From: AP-15 sp963790875
Lineage (GTDB): Bacteria > Pseudomonadota > Alphaproteobacteria > ATCC43930 > CGMCC-115725
Assembly (NCBI GenBank): GCA_963790875.1
Contig: CAWBQT010000016.1
Location: 620,001 to 684,000 of the forward strand
Length of the DNA stretch: 64,000 bases
Direction: 5' to 3'
The translations under genes were made by a program, and so were the position numbers. Of this stretch, positions 37,833-46,075 are shown one piece after another; within the stretch, counting starts at the first letter, position 1; every line of letters begins with the position of its first letter. A model generated the notes under the pieces. The model did not search any database and had not been told where the DNA came from. It saw nothing but the letters and a program-made list of their open reading frames with translations.

Positions 37833-38760
37833 ATGAAGTTCGGCATTCACAACTCGTCCTGGCTCGACACGCCCGACACGGCGGAGGCCTTCGAGGCGGT
37901 GAAGGCGAAGGCGCAATGGGCGGAGGAGCACGGCTTTGCCTGGCTCTCTCATGGATCACATGATCCAGATCCCCCGCGTGGGCGCGCCCGACGAGCCGGT
38001 TCTGGAAGGCGTGGCCGTCCTGGCGGGGCTGGCCGCCGTCACCAGCCGCATCCGTCTCGCAACCCTCGCCACGGCGGTCGGTTATCGCGATCCCGCGCAT
38101 CTCGCCAAGATCGCGGCGAGCGTCGATCTGATCAGCCGGGGACGACTGACGCTCGGCATCGGCGCCGGCTTTTTCGAGGATGAATACAAGCAATACGGCT
38201 GGGAGTTTCCGCCGCGGCCGGCGACGCGCATCCGGCAGATGGAGGAGGCGATCCGGTTGATCCTGCAGACGTGGACCGAGCCACGGGCGACATTCCACGG
38301 CCGGTATTTCCACGTCGAGGACGCGATCCTCGAACCGAAACCGGTGCAAAAGCCGCGACCGCCGGTGATGATCGCCGGCGCTGGCGAACAAATGACCTTG
38401 CGCGCGGTCGCCTGTCTGGCCGACGCCTGCAATATCGTCGGCGGCGACATTGCGGAGCTGTGGCATAAGCTGGCGGTGCTGCGCGGACATTGCGACGCGG
38501 CGGGTCGCGATTATGACACGATCGAAAAGACCCATGTCGAGGCTTGGCTTCTCGCCCGCAACGACGGCGCGGTGGCGGCGAAGCGCGAGCGGCTCTTCGC
38601 CGGCCGACCATTGCGCGGCTTTGTCGGCACCGTGTCCGAGGCCATCGACCTGATCGGGCAATACCAGGCGGTCGGCGTCGACTTGCTGATCAATGGCGAT
38701 CGGAACGACGAAGAGACCCGTGAACTTTTCGTCTCCGATGTCATGCCGCACTTTGCCTGA
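37833..38760 (+). pseudogene. LLM-class flavin/F420-dependent oxidoreductase with one frameshift
   Basis: The ATG at 37833 begins MKFGIHNSSWLDTPDTAEAF and runs to AEEHGFAW. In the CTCTCTC tract at 37944-37950 the frame changes, and the next frame continues LMDHMIQIPRVGAPDEPVLEG and on without interruption (TSRIRLATLATAV, ISRGRLTLGIGAGFF, GTVSEAIDLIGQYQAVGVD) to 38760. One base removed, or two added, in the CT tract restores a protein of about 308 residues. The family uses reduced flavin or F420 in oxidations. The ribosome site is weak. Confidence 0.85.
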
Positions 38761-38899
38761 CGAAAGATCTATCGGGCACCGGGTATTTCTCGGCCCTCGC
38801 GCCCTGCGGGTCGGCAAAGCCGGTGGGGGACTTACCGGGAGCAACGTCTGCGCTATCCTGGGGCAGCCAAGACCGCCGGCTCAGGACGGAGGACGCAGG

Positions 38900-39265
38900 A
38901 TGGTCGCCAGCGACAGCTTTGCCGAGTTCCTGCGCGAACAGCTCGCTCCGCTCGGCCGCGTCACGATGCGGCGCATGTTCGGCAAGACCGGCGTGTTCTG
39001 CGACGGGGTGATGTTCGGGATGGTGACGGACAACATGCTCTACTTCCGGGTCGATGACCAAAACCGGGCGGCCTTCAAGGAAGCCGAGTCCTTTCCGCCG
39101 CTCAACTACGAGAAGAAGGGCTGCATCATAGACCTCTCTTTTTGGCGCGCGCCGGAGCGGCTGTTCGACGAACCCGATGAGCTTGTCACCTGGGCGCGAG
39201 TAGCGCTGGCGGCGGCGCGTCGGGTCGCGGCAAAGAGGGAACGGACAGCGCCAAGGCGAACATAA
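38900..39265 (+). CDS. TfoX N-terminal domain protein
   Basis: 121 residues from the ATG at 38900, which has GGACGGAGG upstream. The sequence FAEFLREQLAPLGRVTMRRMFGKTGVFCDGVMFGMV is the TfoX_N domain (PF04993), followed by the usual FRVDDQNRAAF and PPLNYE strands. Only the N-terminal domain is present, unlike the gammaproteobacterial competence regulator TfoX/Sxy. The role in alphaproteobacteria is unknown. Confidence 0.9.
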   Translation: MVASDSFAEFLREQLAPLGRVTMRRMFGKTGVFCDGVMFGMVTDNMLYFRVDDQNRAAFKEAESFPPLNYEKKGCIIDLSFWRAPERLFDEPDELVTWARVALAAARRVAAKRERTAPRRT

Positions 39266-39376
39266 GAGCCGCAACCCGCATCGTGGCGGGCCTCGATGGA
39301 ACACGAGTTGCGCTCGCGCGTCGTGCTATAGTTAAGCGCGCCCTGAACTCGCCGACCAAGGTGGGCTGCCGCAGCC

Positions 39377-39865
39377 ATGGCCTCGACCCGCCGTCTCGCC
39401 GCGATCCTTGTCGCCGATGTGGCGGGCTATTCGCGCCTGATGGGGGCGGACGAGGAAGGCACGCACGAACGTGTCCAGGGGCATCTGGCGCAACTGGTCG
39501 AGCCGAAGATCAGGCAGCACTAGGCCGCGATTCCGAAATCAGCGAATGGTATCACCGGATTGGGCACGTGCATCTGCTGCAGTCGCGCACCGACGAGGCG
39601 ATCATGTGGCTCGAAAAAGCGCGCAGCGCCCATCCGGTGCACCAGGGGCCCCATGCCTTCCTCGTCTCGGCCTATGCCCTCAAGGGCGAAACCCAACGCG
39701 CCGCCGATGAACTCGCCGAAGCACGGAGGTTGAGCGCCGACGATCGCTATTGGAGCCTCGCCCGCTTGCGGGCCGTCGGAAATTTTCGGGGCGCCGAAGA
39801 TCCGCGCTTTGTCCGAAGCGACCTATTTCGTCGGCTTGCGCAAAGCCGGGATGCCCGAAGAGTGA
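39377..39865 (+). pseudogene. Adenylate cyclase-TPR protein, internally deleted pseudogene
   Basis: The ATG at 39377 encodes 48 codons of a class III cyclase start (RRLAAILVADVAGYSRLMGADEEGT) to a TAG. The remaining sequence encodes the C-terminal TPR section in a different frame (EWYHRIGHVHLLQSRTDEAI, ALKGETQRAADELAEARRLS). One more frame change leads to the normal end ATYFVGLRKAGMPEE at 39865. More than 400 residues are missing between. Intact relatives are common in Bradyrhizobium. Dead gene. Confidence 0.85.
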
Positions 39866-39920
39866 ACGCTTGCGGTGGCGGGAGTTGCCGCAAAAGTCGG
39901 TGCGAACCTGGGACTTTCCG

Positions 39921-41255
39921 TCACGACGCCTTGGTGCCCACCGCGCAGTGGTGCGGCGATGCGATGAAAAATGTGCCGTCGGCCTCGGCCTTGGCGACGG
40001 CAGACCGCCACTCGGCGGCTTCCTCTCCCGTCAGCGTCGCGAGAATTCGCTGCTTGATGATCGTGATACGGGAGACCTCGGCAGGGCTCAGGACCGTGAA
40101 CTGCGGAAAGCCTGTCAGGCGGGTCAGTCCTGCTGCTTGGAAGCGCCGATAGAGGCTCGCGTCGGCGCAGCCGGCTGGGGCGACGCCACCGCTGGTCATG
40201 CCGGGCTGATCCGCCTTGGCCCGGACGGCAGGGCGGAGCGGCAGGTTCACCCAGGAGGGCATGTCGGTCGCGCGAACGATGGCGGCGACCCGTCCGCCCG
40301 GTCTGGTCACCCGCACCAATTCGGCCAACATCCGGTCGGCATCGCCTTCCTCCATCACCGTGAAGGAGAGCGCGACATCGACGCTGTTGTCGGCGAGCGG
40401 GATCGCCTCGGCGTGGCCCTCCTGAAAGGTAATTCGATCGGCAAGCCCGGCCTCTTTTGCCAGGGCCGCCGCCTCGCGCAGCAGGTAGGGGCTGATGTCG
40501 ACGTCGATGATGCGGTTGGCGCCGGCAGTGCGGCTCGCGATCTCGCGCACGACCACGCCCGACCCGCCGCCGACTTCGAGCACGACCTCGCCCGGCCGTA
40601 TTCCGACCGCATCCAAAACGGTCCGCACCAGAGTCAGATAATTCGACCGGCCCCGCGCTTCGAGAAGGCCGACGACGCCGAGCAGCGGCCCGCCGAGAGT
40701 GATCGTGCAGGTGCGCGCGGCGAGCGCCGCAATCAGCGGCTCCCATTGCGACGGCGCCAACGAGAGCGGCATCAGGACGAGCGGCGGGCCGGCGCCGAGA
40801 ATGCGGTAGCTGATCCCCGCCGCCTCGCCTTCCCCTTCGGGCAGCGTAACTGCCGGGACCGCATGGCGATCGAGAAAATTCAGCATCGCCGGGCCGATTT
40901 CCGCGCCGCGATCGGCGATCACGTCCGACCAGGGCTGCCAGTCGTAGCCGCGCAGCATGTGTGATGCCGCGTCCGGCAAATCCGCGAGCAGCCTGGTGGC
41001 ACCTTCCGCAGAGGCGCCCCGGTCTCCGGCCAGGACCAGCAGGCGGGAGCCCAGGCCGCGAAGCTCGGCCGTGTCGAGGATCGGCGGAGAAGGGAGGGTC
41101 AGCGATGCGACCCGTTCGGGGTGAAGGGTCGCCAGGCCGAGCCAGTCGGTGAGCACCGGCGGTCCGCCGGCGGCGATGTGCGCCTGCCCGATCCCGAGAG
41201 TACGAAACAGATCCAGCAAATTGGCCTCGACCTCGCGGGCCGGCGCTGTGGTCAT
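39921..41255 (-). CDS. Permuted alpha/beta-hydrolase-like domain fused to a SAM methyltransferase
   Basis: 444 residues from the ATG at 41255 (GGAGGGTTGAG upstream); the frame runs far upstream only as a shadow. Residues about 12-130 resemble the second half of an alpha/beta hydrolase (LLDLFRTLGIGQAHI...ATLHPERVASLTL, LLVLAGD), but the nucleophile elbow GxSxG reads AAGGPP, so the serine is absent. Residues about 146-190 resemble the first strands of the same fold (GISYRILGAGPPLVLMPLS), placed after it. Residues about 204-430 are a class I methyltransferase: SAM motif VLEVGGGSG at 225-232, then DVDISPYLL and the VTRPGGR strand. The substrate is unknown. Confidence 0.75.
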   Translation of the reverse strand: MTTAPAREVEANLLDLFRTLGIGQAHIAAGGPPVLTDWLGLATLHPERVASLTLPSPPILDTAELRGLGSRLLVLAGDRGASAEGATRLLADLPDAASHMLRGYDWQPWSDVIADRGAEIGPAMLNFLDRHAVPAVTLPEGEGEAAGISYRILGAGPPLVLMPLSLAPSQWEPLIAALAARTCTITLGGPLLGVVGLLEARGRSNYLTLVRTVLDAVGIRPGEVVLEVGGGSGVVVREIASRTAGANRIIDVDISPYLLREAAALAKEAGLADRITFQEGHAEAIPLADNSVDVALSFTVMEEGDADRMLAELVRVTRPGGRVAAIVRATDMPSWVNLPLRPAVRAKADQPGMTSGGVAPAGCADASLYRRFQAAGLTRLTGFPQFTVLSPAEVSRITIIKQRILATLTGEEAAEWRSAVAKAEADGTFFIASPHHCAVGTKAS

Positions 41256-41346
41256 CTCAACCCTCCGTCGTCGAGTGGTTCCCGGACATCGCGAGCTCTG
41301 GTGGCGGACCATTGCCGATGTCGGCGGGAGCGGGCAAGCTTCCGCG

Positions 41347-41547
41347 ATGGACACGTTGGGAAAACCGGCCTGCCTGCCGCCAAAGGGCGGGCCGGAGAGG
41401 GAGAAGGAGGTGAGCGGGAGGCACCGCCACGATGCGGCCGCAGCGGCCGAATACCGGTTCGCCAAGGTCCTGGGCGTGCCGGCGGTCGCCGACGAACACG
41501 GTGGCGGCAGCTTCGGCGAGATCGCGCTGCGCATCGCGGCCGAATGA
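41347..41547 (+). CDS. Possible small ORF coupled to the flavoprotein gene
   Basis: 66 codons from an ATG at 41347. Its stop TGA overlaps the ATG of the next gene (ATGA at 41544-41547). The C-terminal half (YRFAKVLGVPAVADEHGGGS then FGEIALRIAAE) reads like a folded alpha/beta end rather than random sequence. No ribosome site and no family recognised. It could be a remnant of a larger gene. Confidence 0.3.
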   Translation: MDTLGKPACLPPKGGPEREKEVSGRHRHDAAAAAEYRFAKVLGVPAVADEHGGGSFGEIALRIAAE

Positions 41548-42701
41548 CCGGCATGCCGCGAGCCTCGGGCGCGGAGCTCGTCGAGCGCGGCAAAGCCCTG
41601 CGGCCGGCCCTGCTCGAACGCCAAGCCGAAGCCGAAGCGTTGCGCCGGCTCCCCGAGGCAACGATCGCCGAGTTCCATCAGGCGGGCATCCTCCGGGTCA
41701 TTCAGCCGGCCGCCTTCGGCGGGTTCGAGGCGGATTTTATCAATCAGATCGACATGACCTTCGAGATTTCCCGGGCCTGCGGCGCCAGCGGCTGGGTCTA
41801 TGCGGTGCTCAGCGCCCACGCCGCGATGATCGCCAACTTTCCGGAGCGGGCGCAGCATGAGGTGTGGGGCGCAAACCCGGGCGCGCTCGCCTCGAGCTCG
41901 CTGTCGTCGATCGGACGATACCGGCACGTCGCTGGCGGCTATGTCGTCAGCGGTCATTGGCGCTATTCGAGCGGCTGCAACTACTGCGCCTATCTGGTTG
42001 GCGGCGGCGAAGCGGACGAACCCGACGCGATCGGCCGACGGCCGCGGCGGCGGTTCCTGCTGCCGATCGCGCGGCTCGAGATCATCGACGAATGGCACGT
42101 CATCGGCCTCGCCGGCACCGGCAGCAAGTCGCTGCGCGGCGAGGCGGTTTTCGTGGCGGAATGGCCGAGCCTCTCCGACCGCGAGTTTCTGACCAATACC
42201 GGCCCCGGCCGGGCATTGCACGACTACTGTCATCTCTATCGTCTCAGCCGCTTCGCGCATCCCGGCCCATTGTCGCTCGCCATGGCCGGCGTCGGCATCG
42301 CGCAGCACGCGGTCGATTACTGCACCGCGCATCTCGACGAGATGGGGGTCGGTCGCACCAGCCGCGTCGAACGCGAAGCAATCCGCCACGACCTCGCCGA
42401 GGCGACGGCCGAGGTCGACGCGGCGCGGCTCTTGATCCGGCGTACCGTCGGCGAGATCGAACGCGCCGGGAAGGCGCGCGTCGACCCGGTGCCGCAGGCG
42501 CTGATCGATCTCGTTGCCCGCGACCGCCACTTCGCCATCCGGTTTGCGCTCAGGGCGACCGAGCGGCTGTTCCGCGCCGCCGGCTCGCATGCGCTGTTCG
42601 ACGGGAACGAACTGCAGCGCTGCTTCCGCGACGTGCACGCCGTCGCGTCGCGGGTGACGCGCCTCGGCGGCATCGTCGCCGCGGGTGCGACCGAAGTCTG
42701 A
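41544..42701 (+). CDS. Acyl-CoA dehydrogenase-like flavin monooxygenase (HsaA/DszC type)
   Basis: 385 residues (an ATG 9 bases on is equally possible). The pattern is that of two-component group D flavin monooxygenases: RQAEAEALRRLPEATIAEFHQAGILRVIQPAAFGG, then FEISRACGASGWVYAVLSAHAAM, and VSGHWRYSSGCNYCAYLVGG. FMNH2 for these enzymes comes from a separate reductase; none is adjacent. Substrates include phenols, dibenzothiophene and steroid rings. The missing Glu base of true acyl-CoA dehydrogenases supports a hydroxylase role, from memory of the family. Confidence 0.82.
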   Translation: MTGMPRASGAELVERGKALRPALLERQAEAEALRRLPEATIAEFHQAGILRVIQPAAFGGFEADFINQIDMTFEISRACGASGWVYAVLSAHAAMIANFPERAQHEVWGANPGALASSSLSSIGRYRHVAGGYVVSGHWRYSSGCNYCAYLVGGGEADEPDAIGRRPRRRFLLPIARLEIIDEWHVIGLAGTGSKSLRGEAVFVAEWPSLSDREFLTNTGPGRALHDYCHLYRLSRFAHPGPLSLAMAGVGIAQHAVDYCTAHLDEMGVGRTSRVEREAIRHDLAEATAEVDAARLLIRRTVGEIERAGKARVDPVPQALIDLVARDRHFAIRFALRATERLFRAAGSHALFDGNELQRCFRDVHAVASRVTRLGGIVAAGATEV

Positions 42702-42720
42702 CAGCCGGAGGGAGGACGCC

Positions 42721-43284
42721 TTGGCGAACCGACCATCATCCGGCGTGGTTATCGAGACGGCGCGATTGCACATCCGGTCATACCGGGATGCCGATCTTGC
42801 CGACCTGGTGACGCTCGCCGGCGATTGGGAAATCGCCCGATGGGTCGCGACCATTCCGCATCCCTACACCGAAGCCGAGGGGCGCGAGTGGATCGCCCGC
42901 GTGCAGCAGAGCCACGCAGCCGGCCGGCCGCGCCGCTTCGCAATCGCGCTGAAGAAAAACGACCGTCTGATCGGCGGAGTGGGTCTCGACGGAGCCACGG
43001 GTGACGGCAGCGAAGAGCCCGCACTCGGCTATTGGGTGGGCCAGCCCTATTGGGGCAACGGGTACGCCCGCGAAGCGGCCGCGGCCGTGGTGGACTACGG
43101 GTTCCGAACTCTCGGCCTCGAAACGATCCGCGCTTATACTGATCCAGGCAACGTCGCGTCGCAAAAGGTTCTGCTGCACTGCGGCCTGTAAAACGTCGGC
43201 GAGATCGAGCTGCTCAAGCCAACACACCATGGGGAACGGCGCGCCCCGTTGTTCCGCATCTCTCGGCCGGAGTTTTCATCATGA
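42721..43284 (+). pseudogene. GNAT acetyltransferase with a premature stop
   Basis: Translation probably starts at the TTG at 42721, which follows GGAGGGAGGACGCC. The RimJ/RimL-type GNAT layout is complete (TARLHIRSYRDADLADLV, GYWVGQPYWGNGYAREAAAAVVDYGF, NVASQKVLLHCGL). A TAA at 43189-43191 then interrupts it where Gln or Lys would be expected. The same frame continues NVGEIELLKPTHHGERRAP and ends at 43284. The lost 31 residues include the last strand of the fold. The enzyme transfers acetyl from acetyl-CoA to an amine. Confidence 0.8.
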
Positions 43285-43476
43285 CTTCGATGCCAGTCTC
43301 CTCGATCGCGGAAAAGGCGTCGAAAAAGGCGTCGGAGTCATTTTCATCGCGAGGCGATCATAACGCGACGGTTCGCGGCATCCGATATGTGGTGGCGCGC
43401 TGGTGCGGACGAGGCCCGCACTGGCGGATCGAAGCGTCGGGGTTTATCCTTCATTGCGCCACAGGAGGACACCGAC

Positions 43477-43935
43477 ATGAGCGCTGCAGAAGGCTTCGTC
43501 GTAGCGGCCGGCGGCGGCAGGCATTTTGACTCGCCGACGCCCGGCCGCTCCTTTGCCTTGAAGCTCCTCGGCGGCGAGACCAACGAGAGCATCATGATGT
43601 TCGAGGAAACCCTGCCGGCGGGCACTGCAAGCCTCTTGCATCTGCACCGCGACAGCGACGAGGTCGCCTGGGTGCTCGCCGGCGAAATCACGTTTATGAT
43701 TGGAGACGCGGTCACGACCGGCGGGCCCGGCACCTGCGCATTCATGCCGCGCGACATCCCGCATGCCTGGAAGAACACCGGCAGCGAAACCGGCCGCGTG
43801 CTGTTTCTCTACACCCCGGCCGCCGCCGGGGGCCTCGTCGAGGCGCTTTCGCAGCGCCGCCCGGCCGATGACGACGAACGCGACAAGCTCTTCGAGCGCC
43901 ACCGCTGGCAGGTCGTCGGCCCAAACCCGCTTTGA
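43477..43935 (+). CDS. Cupin-domain protein
   Basis: 152 residues from the ATG at 43477, preceded by AGGAGGACACC. It is a single cupin barrel with the two metal-binding motifs: HLHRDSDEVAWVLAGEITF (His, His/Asp, Glu) near residues 48-68 and GTCAFMPRDIPHAWKNTG near 86-103. Quercetinase-like small cupins bind a metal and may be dioxygenases or isomerases. Function unknown. Confidence 0.85.
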   Translation: MSAAEGFVVAAGGGRHFDSPTPGRSFALKLLGGETNESIMMFEETLPAGTASLLHLHRDSDEVAWVLAGEITFMIGDAVTTGGPGTCAFMPRDIPHAWKNTGSETGRVLFLYTPAAAGGLVEALSQRRPADDDERDKLFERHRWQVVGPNPL

Positions 43936-44028
43936 AGCGGGCTACTTTGCGCGGCGCCCTCGTGATGCGACGCCTCCGCTACGGCGGCCTTGGTCGCGGC
44001 TTTGTCCGATAACTTGTCGCTCGTCGGT

Positions 44029-44127
44029 GCGGATAATTCGCAGGCGTTCCAGCCGCTTGCGTCGTTCGAGTTCCGGCGTTCGCATTTTGCCGTGCAAACC
44101 GTGAGTCGTAACACGCGAATTATCCGC
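44029..44127. repeat. 99-base segment bounded by a perfect 13-base inverted repeat
   Basis: GCGGATAATTCGC (44029-44041) and GCGAATTATCCGC (44115-44127) are exact complements 73 bases apart, in the gap between the cupin and ATPase genes. The arms are AT-rich for this genome. A 66-codon minus-strand frame (43942-44142) crosses it, with no recognised product. It may be a miniature element or a bidirectional control site. Confidence 0.45.
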
Positions 44128-44208
44128 CCAGCCTGATCCCACCAGGCTGGGCTCGACGCTCGTCGCCCATTCGCGTGCCCCATGACGCGTTCACGGAAAC
44201 TCACTCCA

Positions 44209-44700
44209 ATGTCCGAAGGTAAACCGGTCTTGCACATGCTGTGCGGCAAAGTCGCCGCTGGCAAATCGACCCTCGCCCAACGCCTCACGGCGCCCCGCAC
44301 CATCCTGATCGCACAAGATCATTGGACGTCAAAGCTCTACAAAGAGGAGCTTCGGTCGGTCGCCGATTATGTCCGATTGGTTCCACGTCTCCACGACGCG
44401 ATGGAACCGCATGTCGCCGACCTGTTGCGCGCAGGGCTGAGCGTCGTCATGGATTGGCCGGCGAACACGATAGCAAGCAGGGTCTGGATGCGGCGCATCT
44501 TCGAATTGGTGGGCGCGGCGCATCAGCTTCATTTCCTCGATGTTCCGGACGAAGTCTGTCTCGCGCGCCTGCAGGCCCGTAATGCAGAAGGCCGACACGA
44601 ATATAGCGTCAGCCGCGCCGAGTTCGAGGAACTCAGCAGGTATTTCGAGCCGCCGACACAGGCGGAGGGATTCGATATCGTGATCCATCGCGAGGGCTGA
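44209..44700 (+). CDS. AAA_33-type ATP-binding protein (small kinase-like)
   Basis: 163 residues from the ATG at 44209; an in-frame ATG at 44182 adds nine residues. It opens with a strand and P-loop, LHMLCGKVAAGKST, then has SVVMDWPANT near residue 85 and a LHFLDVPDEVCLARLQARN segment, as in Zeta-toxin/chloramphenicol-phosphotransferase-like P-loop kinases (PF13671). It would phosphorylate a small molecule; the substrate is not known. It is not paired with an antitoxin gene. Confidence 0.82.
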   Translation: MSEGKPVLHMLCGKVAAGKSTLAQRLTAPRTILIAQDHWTSKLYKEELRSVADYVRLVPRLHDAMEPHVADLLRAGLSVVMDWPANTIASRVWMRRIFELVGAAHQLHFLDVPDEVCLARLQARNAEGRHEYSVSRAEFEELSRYFEPPTQAEGFDIVIHREG

Positions 44701-44773
44701 TCATCACGGTAGCGGTCGCGTCAGCTGCCAGTTGGCAAAAAGACCAGCCGAACATTCAGTCTAAATCGGGCAG

Positions 44774-44900
44774 TTTCACCACGGAGCCACGGAGAGGAAA
44801 CAAGCACTTGGAATGACATTAATCACTCACTTTTCGGACGGCGTCTGGGGAGTTTTATCTCGTGGAAAAGTCTCCGTGATCCTTGCTTTTGTGGTGAATT
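44774..44900. repeat. MITE-like palindromic element (CACGGAG type)
   Basis: TTCACCAC (44775-44782) pairs with GTGGTGAA (44891-44898), and CACGGAG (44788-44794) with CTCCGTG (44872-44878). The motif CCACGGAG-xCACGGAG recalls the CCACGGAGACACGGAG palindromes scattered through many environmental bacterial genomes. The segment is AT-richer than its surroundings. The rest of the 483-base gap (44701-45183) holds no ORF I would call. Confidence 0.55.
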
Positions 44901-45183
44901 TCTCTTTTCAGGTTCAGTCACATCCGTATCAGCGCGGCCGCTCGACAGAATGCGCGGATCTTTTATACTAGGGTTCTAGAGCGCAGGTCTCGATAGCTCC
45001 GCCTACGGGGCAACGATCTGACGTCGGCTTGGCGGCGGTTCGATAATAGTCCCGCGAACAGCCGACATCGGAGCAGACCCGGCGTTAAGGGCGGCAAGGG
45101 TGAACCGCCGAGTCGGAGGTGAGGTCCCGGCTTGCCTGGCCCCGATTCCCATGCTTGCAAAATCAAAGTCAGAGGCGCCGCCG

Positions 45184-45594
45184 TCATCCAGGCGGCATTT
45201 TCGGAAACTGCTCACGCTTGCCGCCGGCGTGCACCCAGGGCTGGGCACTGCTGCAATAGATTTCCATCGCCGGAGCATACGCGGCCGGATCGTCGAGCGT
45301 GCCGGCCAGCACAATGGCCACGCCGGGGAGAACATCCGCCTCGGCGATCACCCCCGACCCGCAATTTGGGCAAAACCGCCGTCGGACCTGCTGACCGGAA
45401 TCACCGGTATCGTTGTAGGTCTTCAGTTCGCCTTGAAGGCTGACCGAGGAAGATGGAAACGCCACGACCGTCTCGAAGGCGGACCCCGTATAGCGCTGAC
45501 AGTTGCGGCAGTGACACAGACCGCTGAACGCGGGCTCGCCGCTCAGCTTGTACCGCACCCGTCCACAAAGGCAGCCCCCGGTCAGATTAGCCAT
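45184..45594 (-). CDS. GFA-family (glutathione-dependent formaldehyde-activating-like) zinc protein
   Basis: 136 residues from the ATG at 45594, chosen by family start; the ATG at 45615, with a good GAGGG site, is the alternative. Zinc-binding cysteines are present in order: GGCLCGRVRY, CHCRNCQ and FCPNCGSGV (PF04828). Members were named for binding the formaldehyde-glutathione adduct, though most have untested functions. Confidence 0.9.
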   Translation of the reverse strand: MANLTGGCLCGRVRYKLSGEPAFSGLCHCRNCQRYTGSAFETVVAFPSSSVSLQGELKTYNDTGDSGQQVRRRFCPNCGSGVIAEADVLPGVAIVLAGTLDDPAAYAPAMEIYCSSAQPWVHAGGKREQFPKMPPG

Positions 45595-45615
45595 GGCGTG
45601 ATGCTCCCGTTCCAT

Positions 45616-46075
45616 CGAATGCCCTCACGACGAGGGCGGTTTACCGATCAAGAATCTCGGCGGCGCGCCGAGTTGTCAACACGGCGCGATCGCGCCGGTC
45701 CTGCCGATCGGCGCATCAGCATGAGGCCGGCGCCGCCAGCGCCAATAGCGCCGCGCCAGATTTGCTATGGGGGCTTTGTAAAGGGTGCTTGGCCGGCGGA
45801 TCTGCAATGAATGGCAGGCAGTTTCGCGGGCGCCCGGTGAGCGGGTCGGTGCCGGGTCGACCCAGGCGGTTCCATCACGAAGAACGGCGGCAAGCGGCGT
45901 CAAACGCAGTGTTCAGGACAGCCAAGATGAACCGCCGCAGTGGGTGGATAGCAGTCCTTCCCGATCGGTGTGGCAGTGGATGCCTCTGCGACATTCCTAG
46001 CCCACGCCCGTGGATGGTCGGACCCGCCAGGAGCAGCCATTGCGTGCCGGATTTCGGCACATGTCAGTCGCCAAC
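45616..46075. other. Gene-free stretch of 460 bases
   Basis: Nothing recognised. Short open frames exist on both strands but have atypical composition, no ribosome site and no family likeness. The convergent large regulator gene ends at 46076 and the GFA gene starts beyond 45594, so promoters for the GFA gene should lie here. Confidence 0.5.

Noticed and set aside
41256..42854. Upstream extension of the hydrolase-methyltransferase frame
   Set aside because: It is antisense to the flavoprotein gene; GGAGG marks the start at 41255.
43942..44142. 66-codon minus-strand frame with a KRLERLRIIR-like helix
   Set aside because: No family, no ribosome site, and it spans the 13-base inverted repeat.
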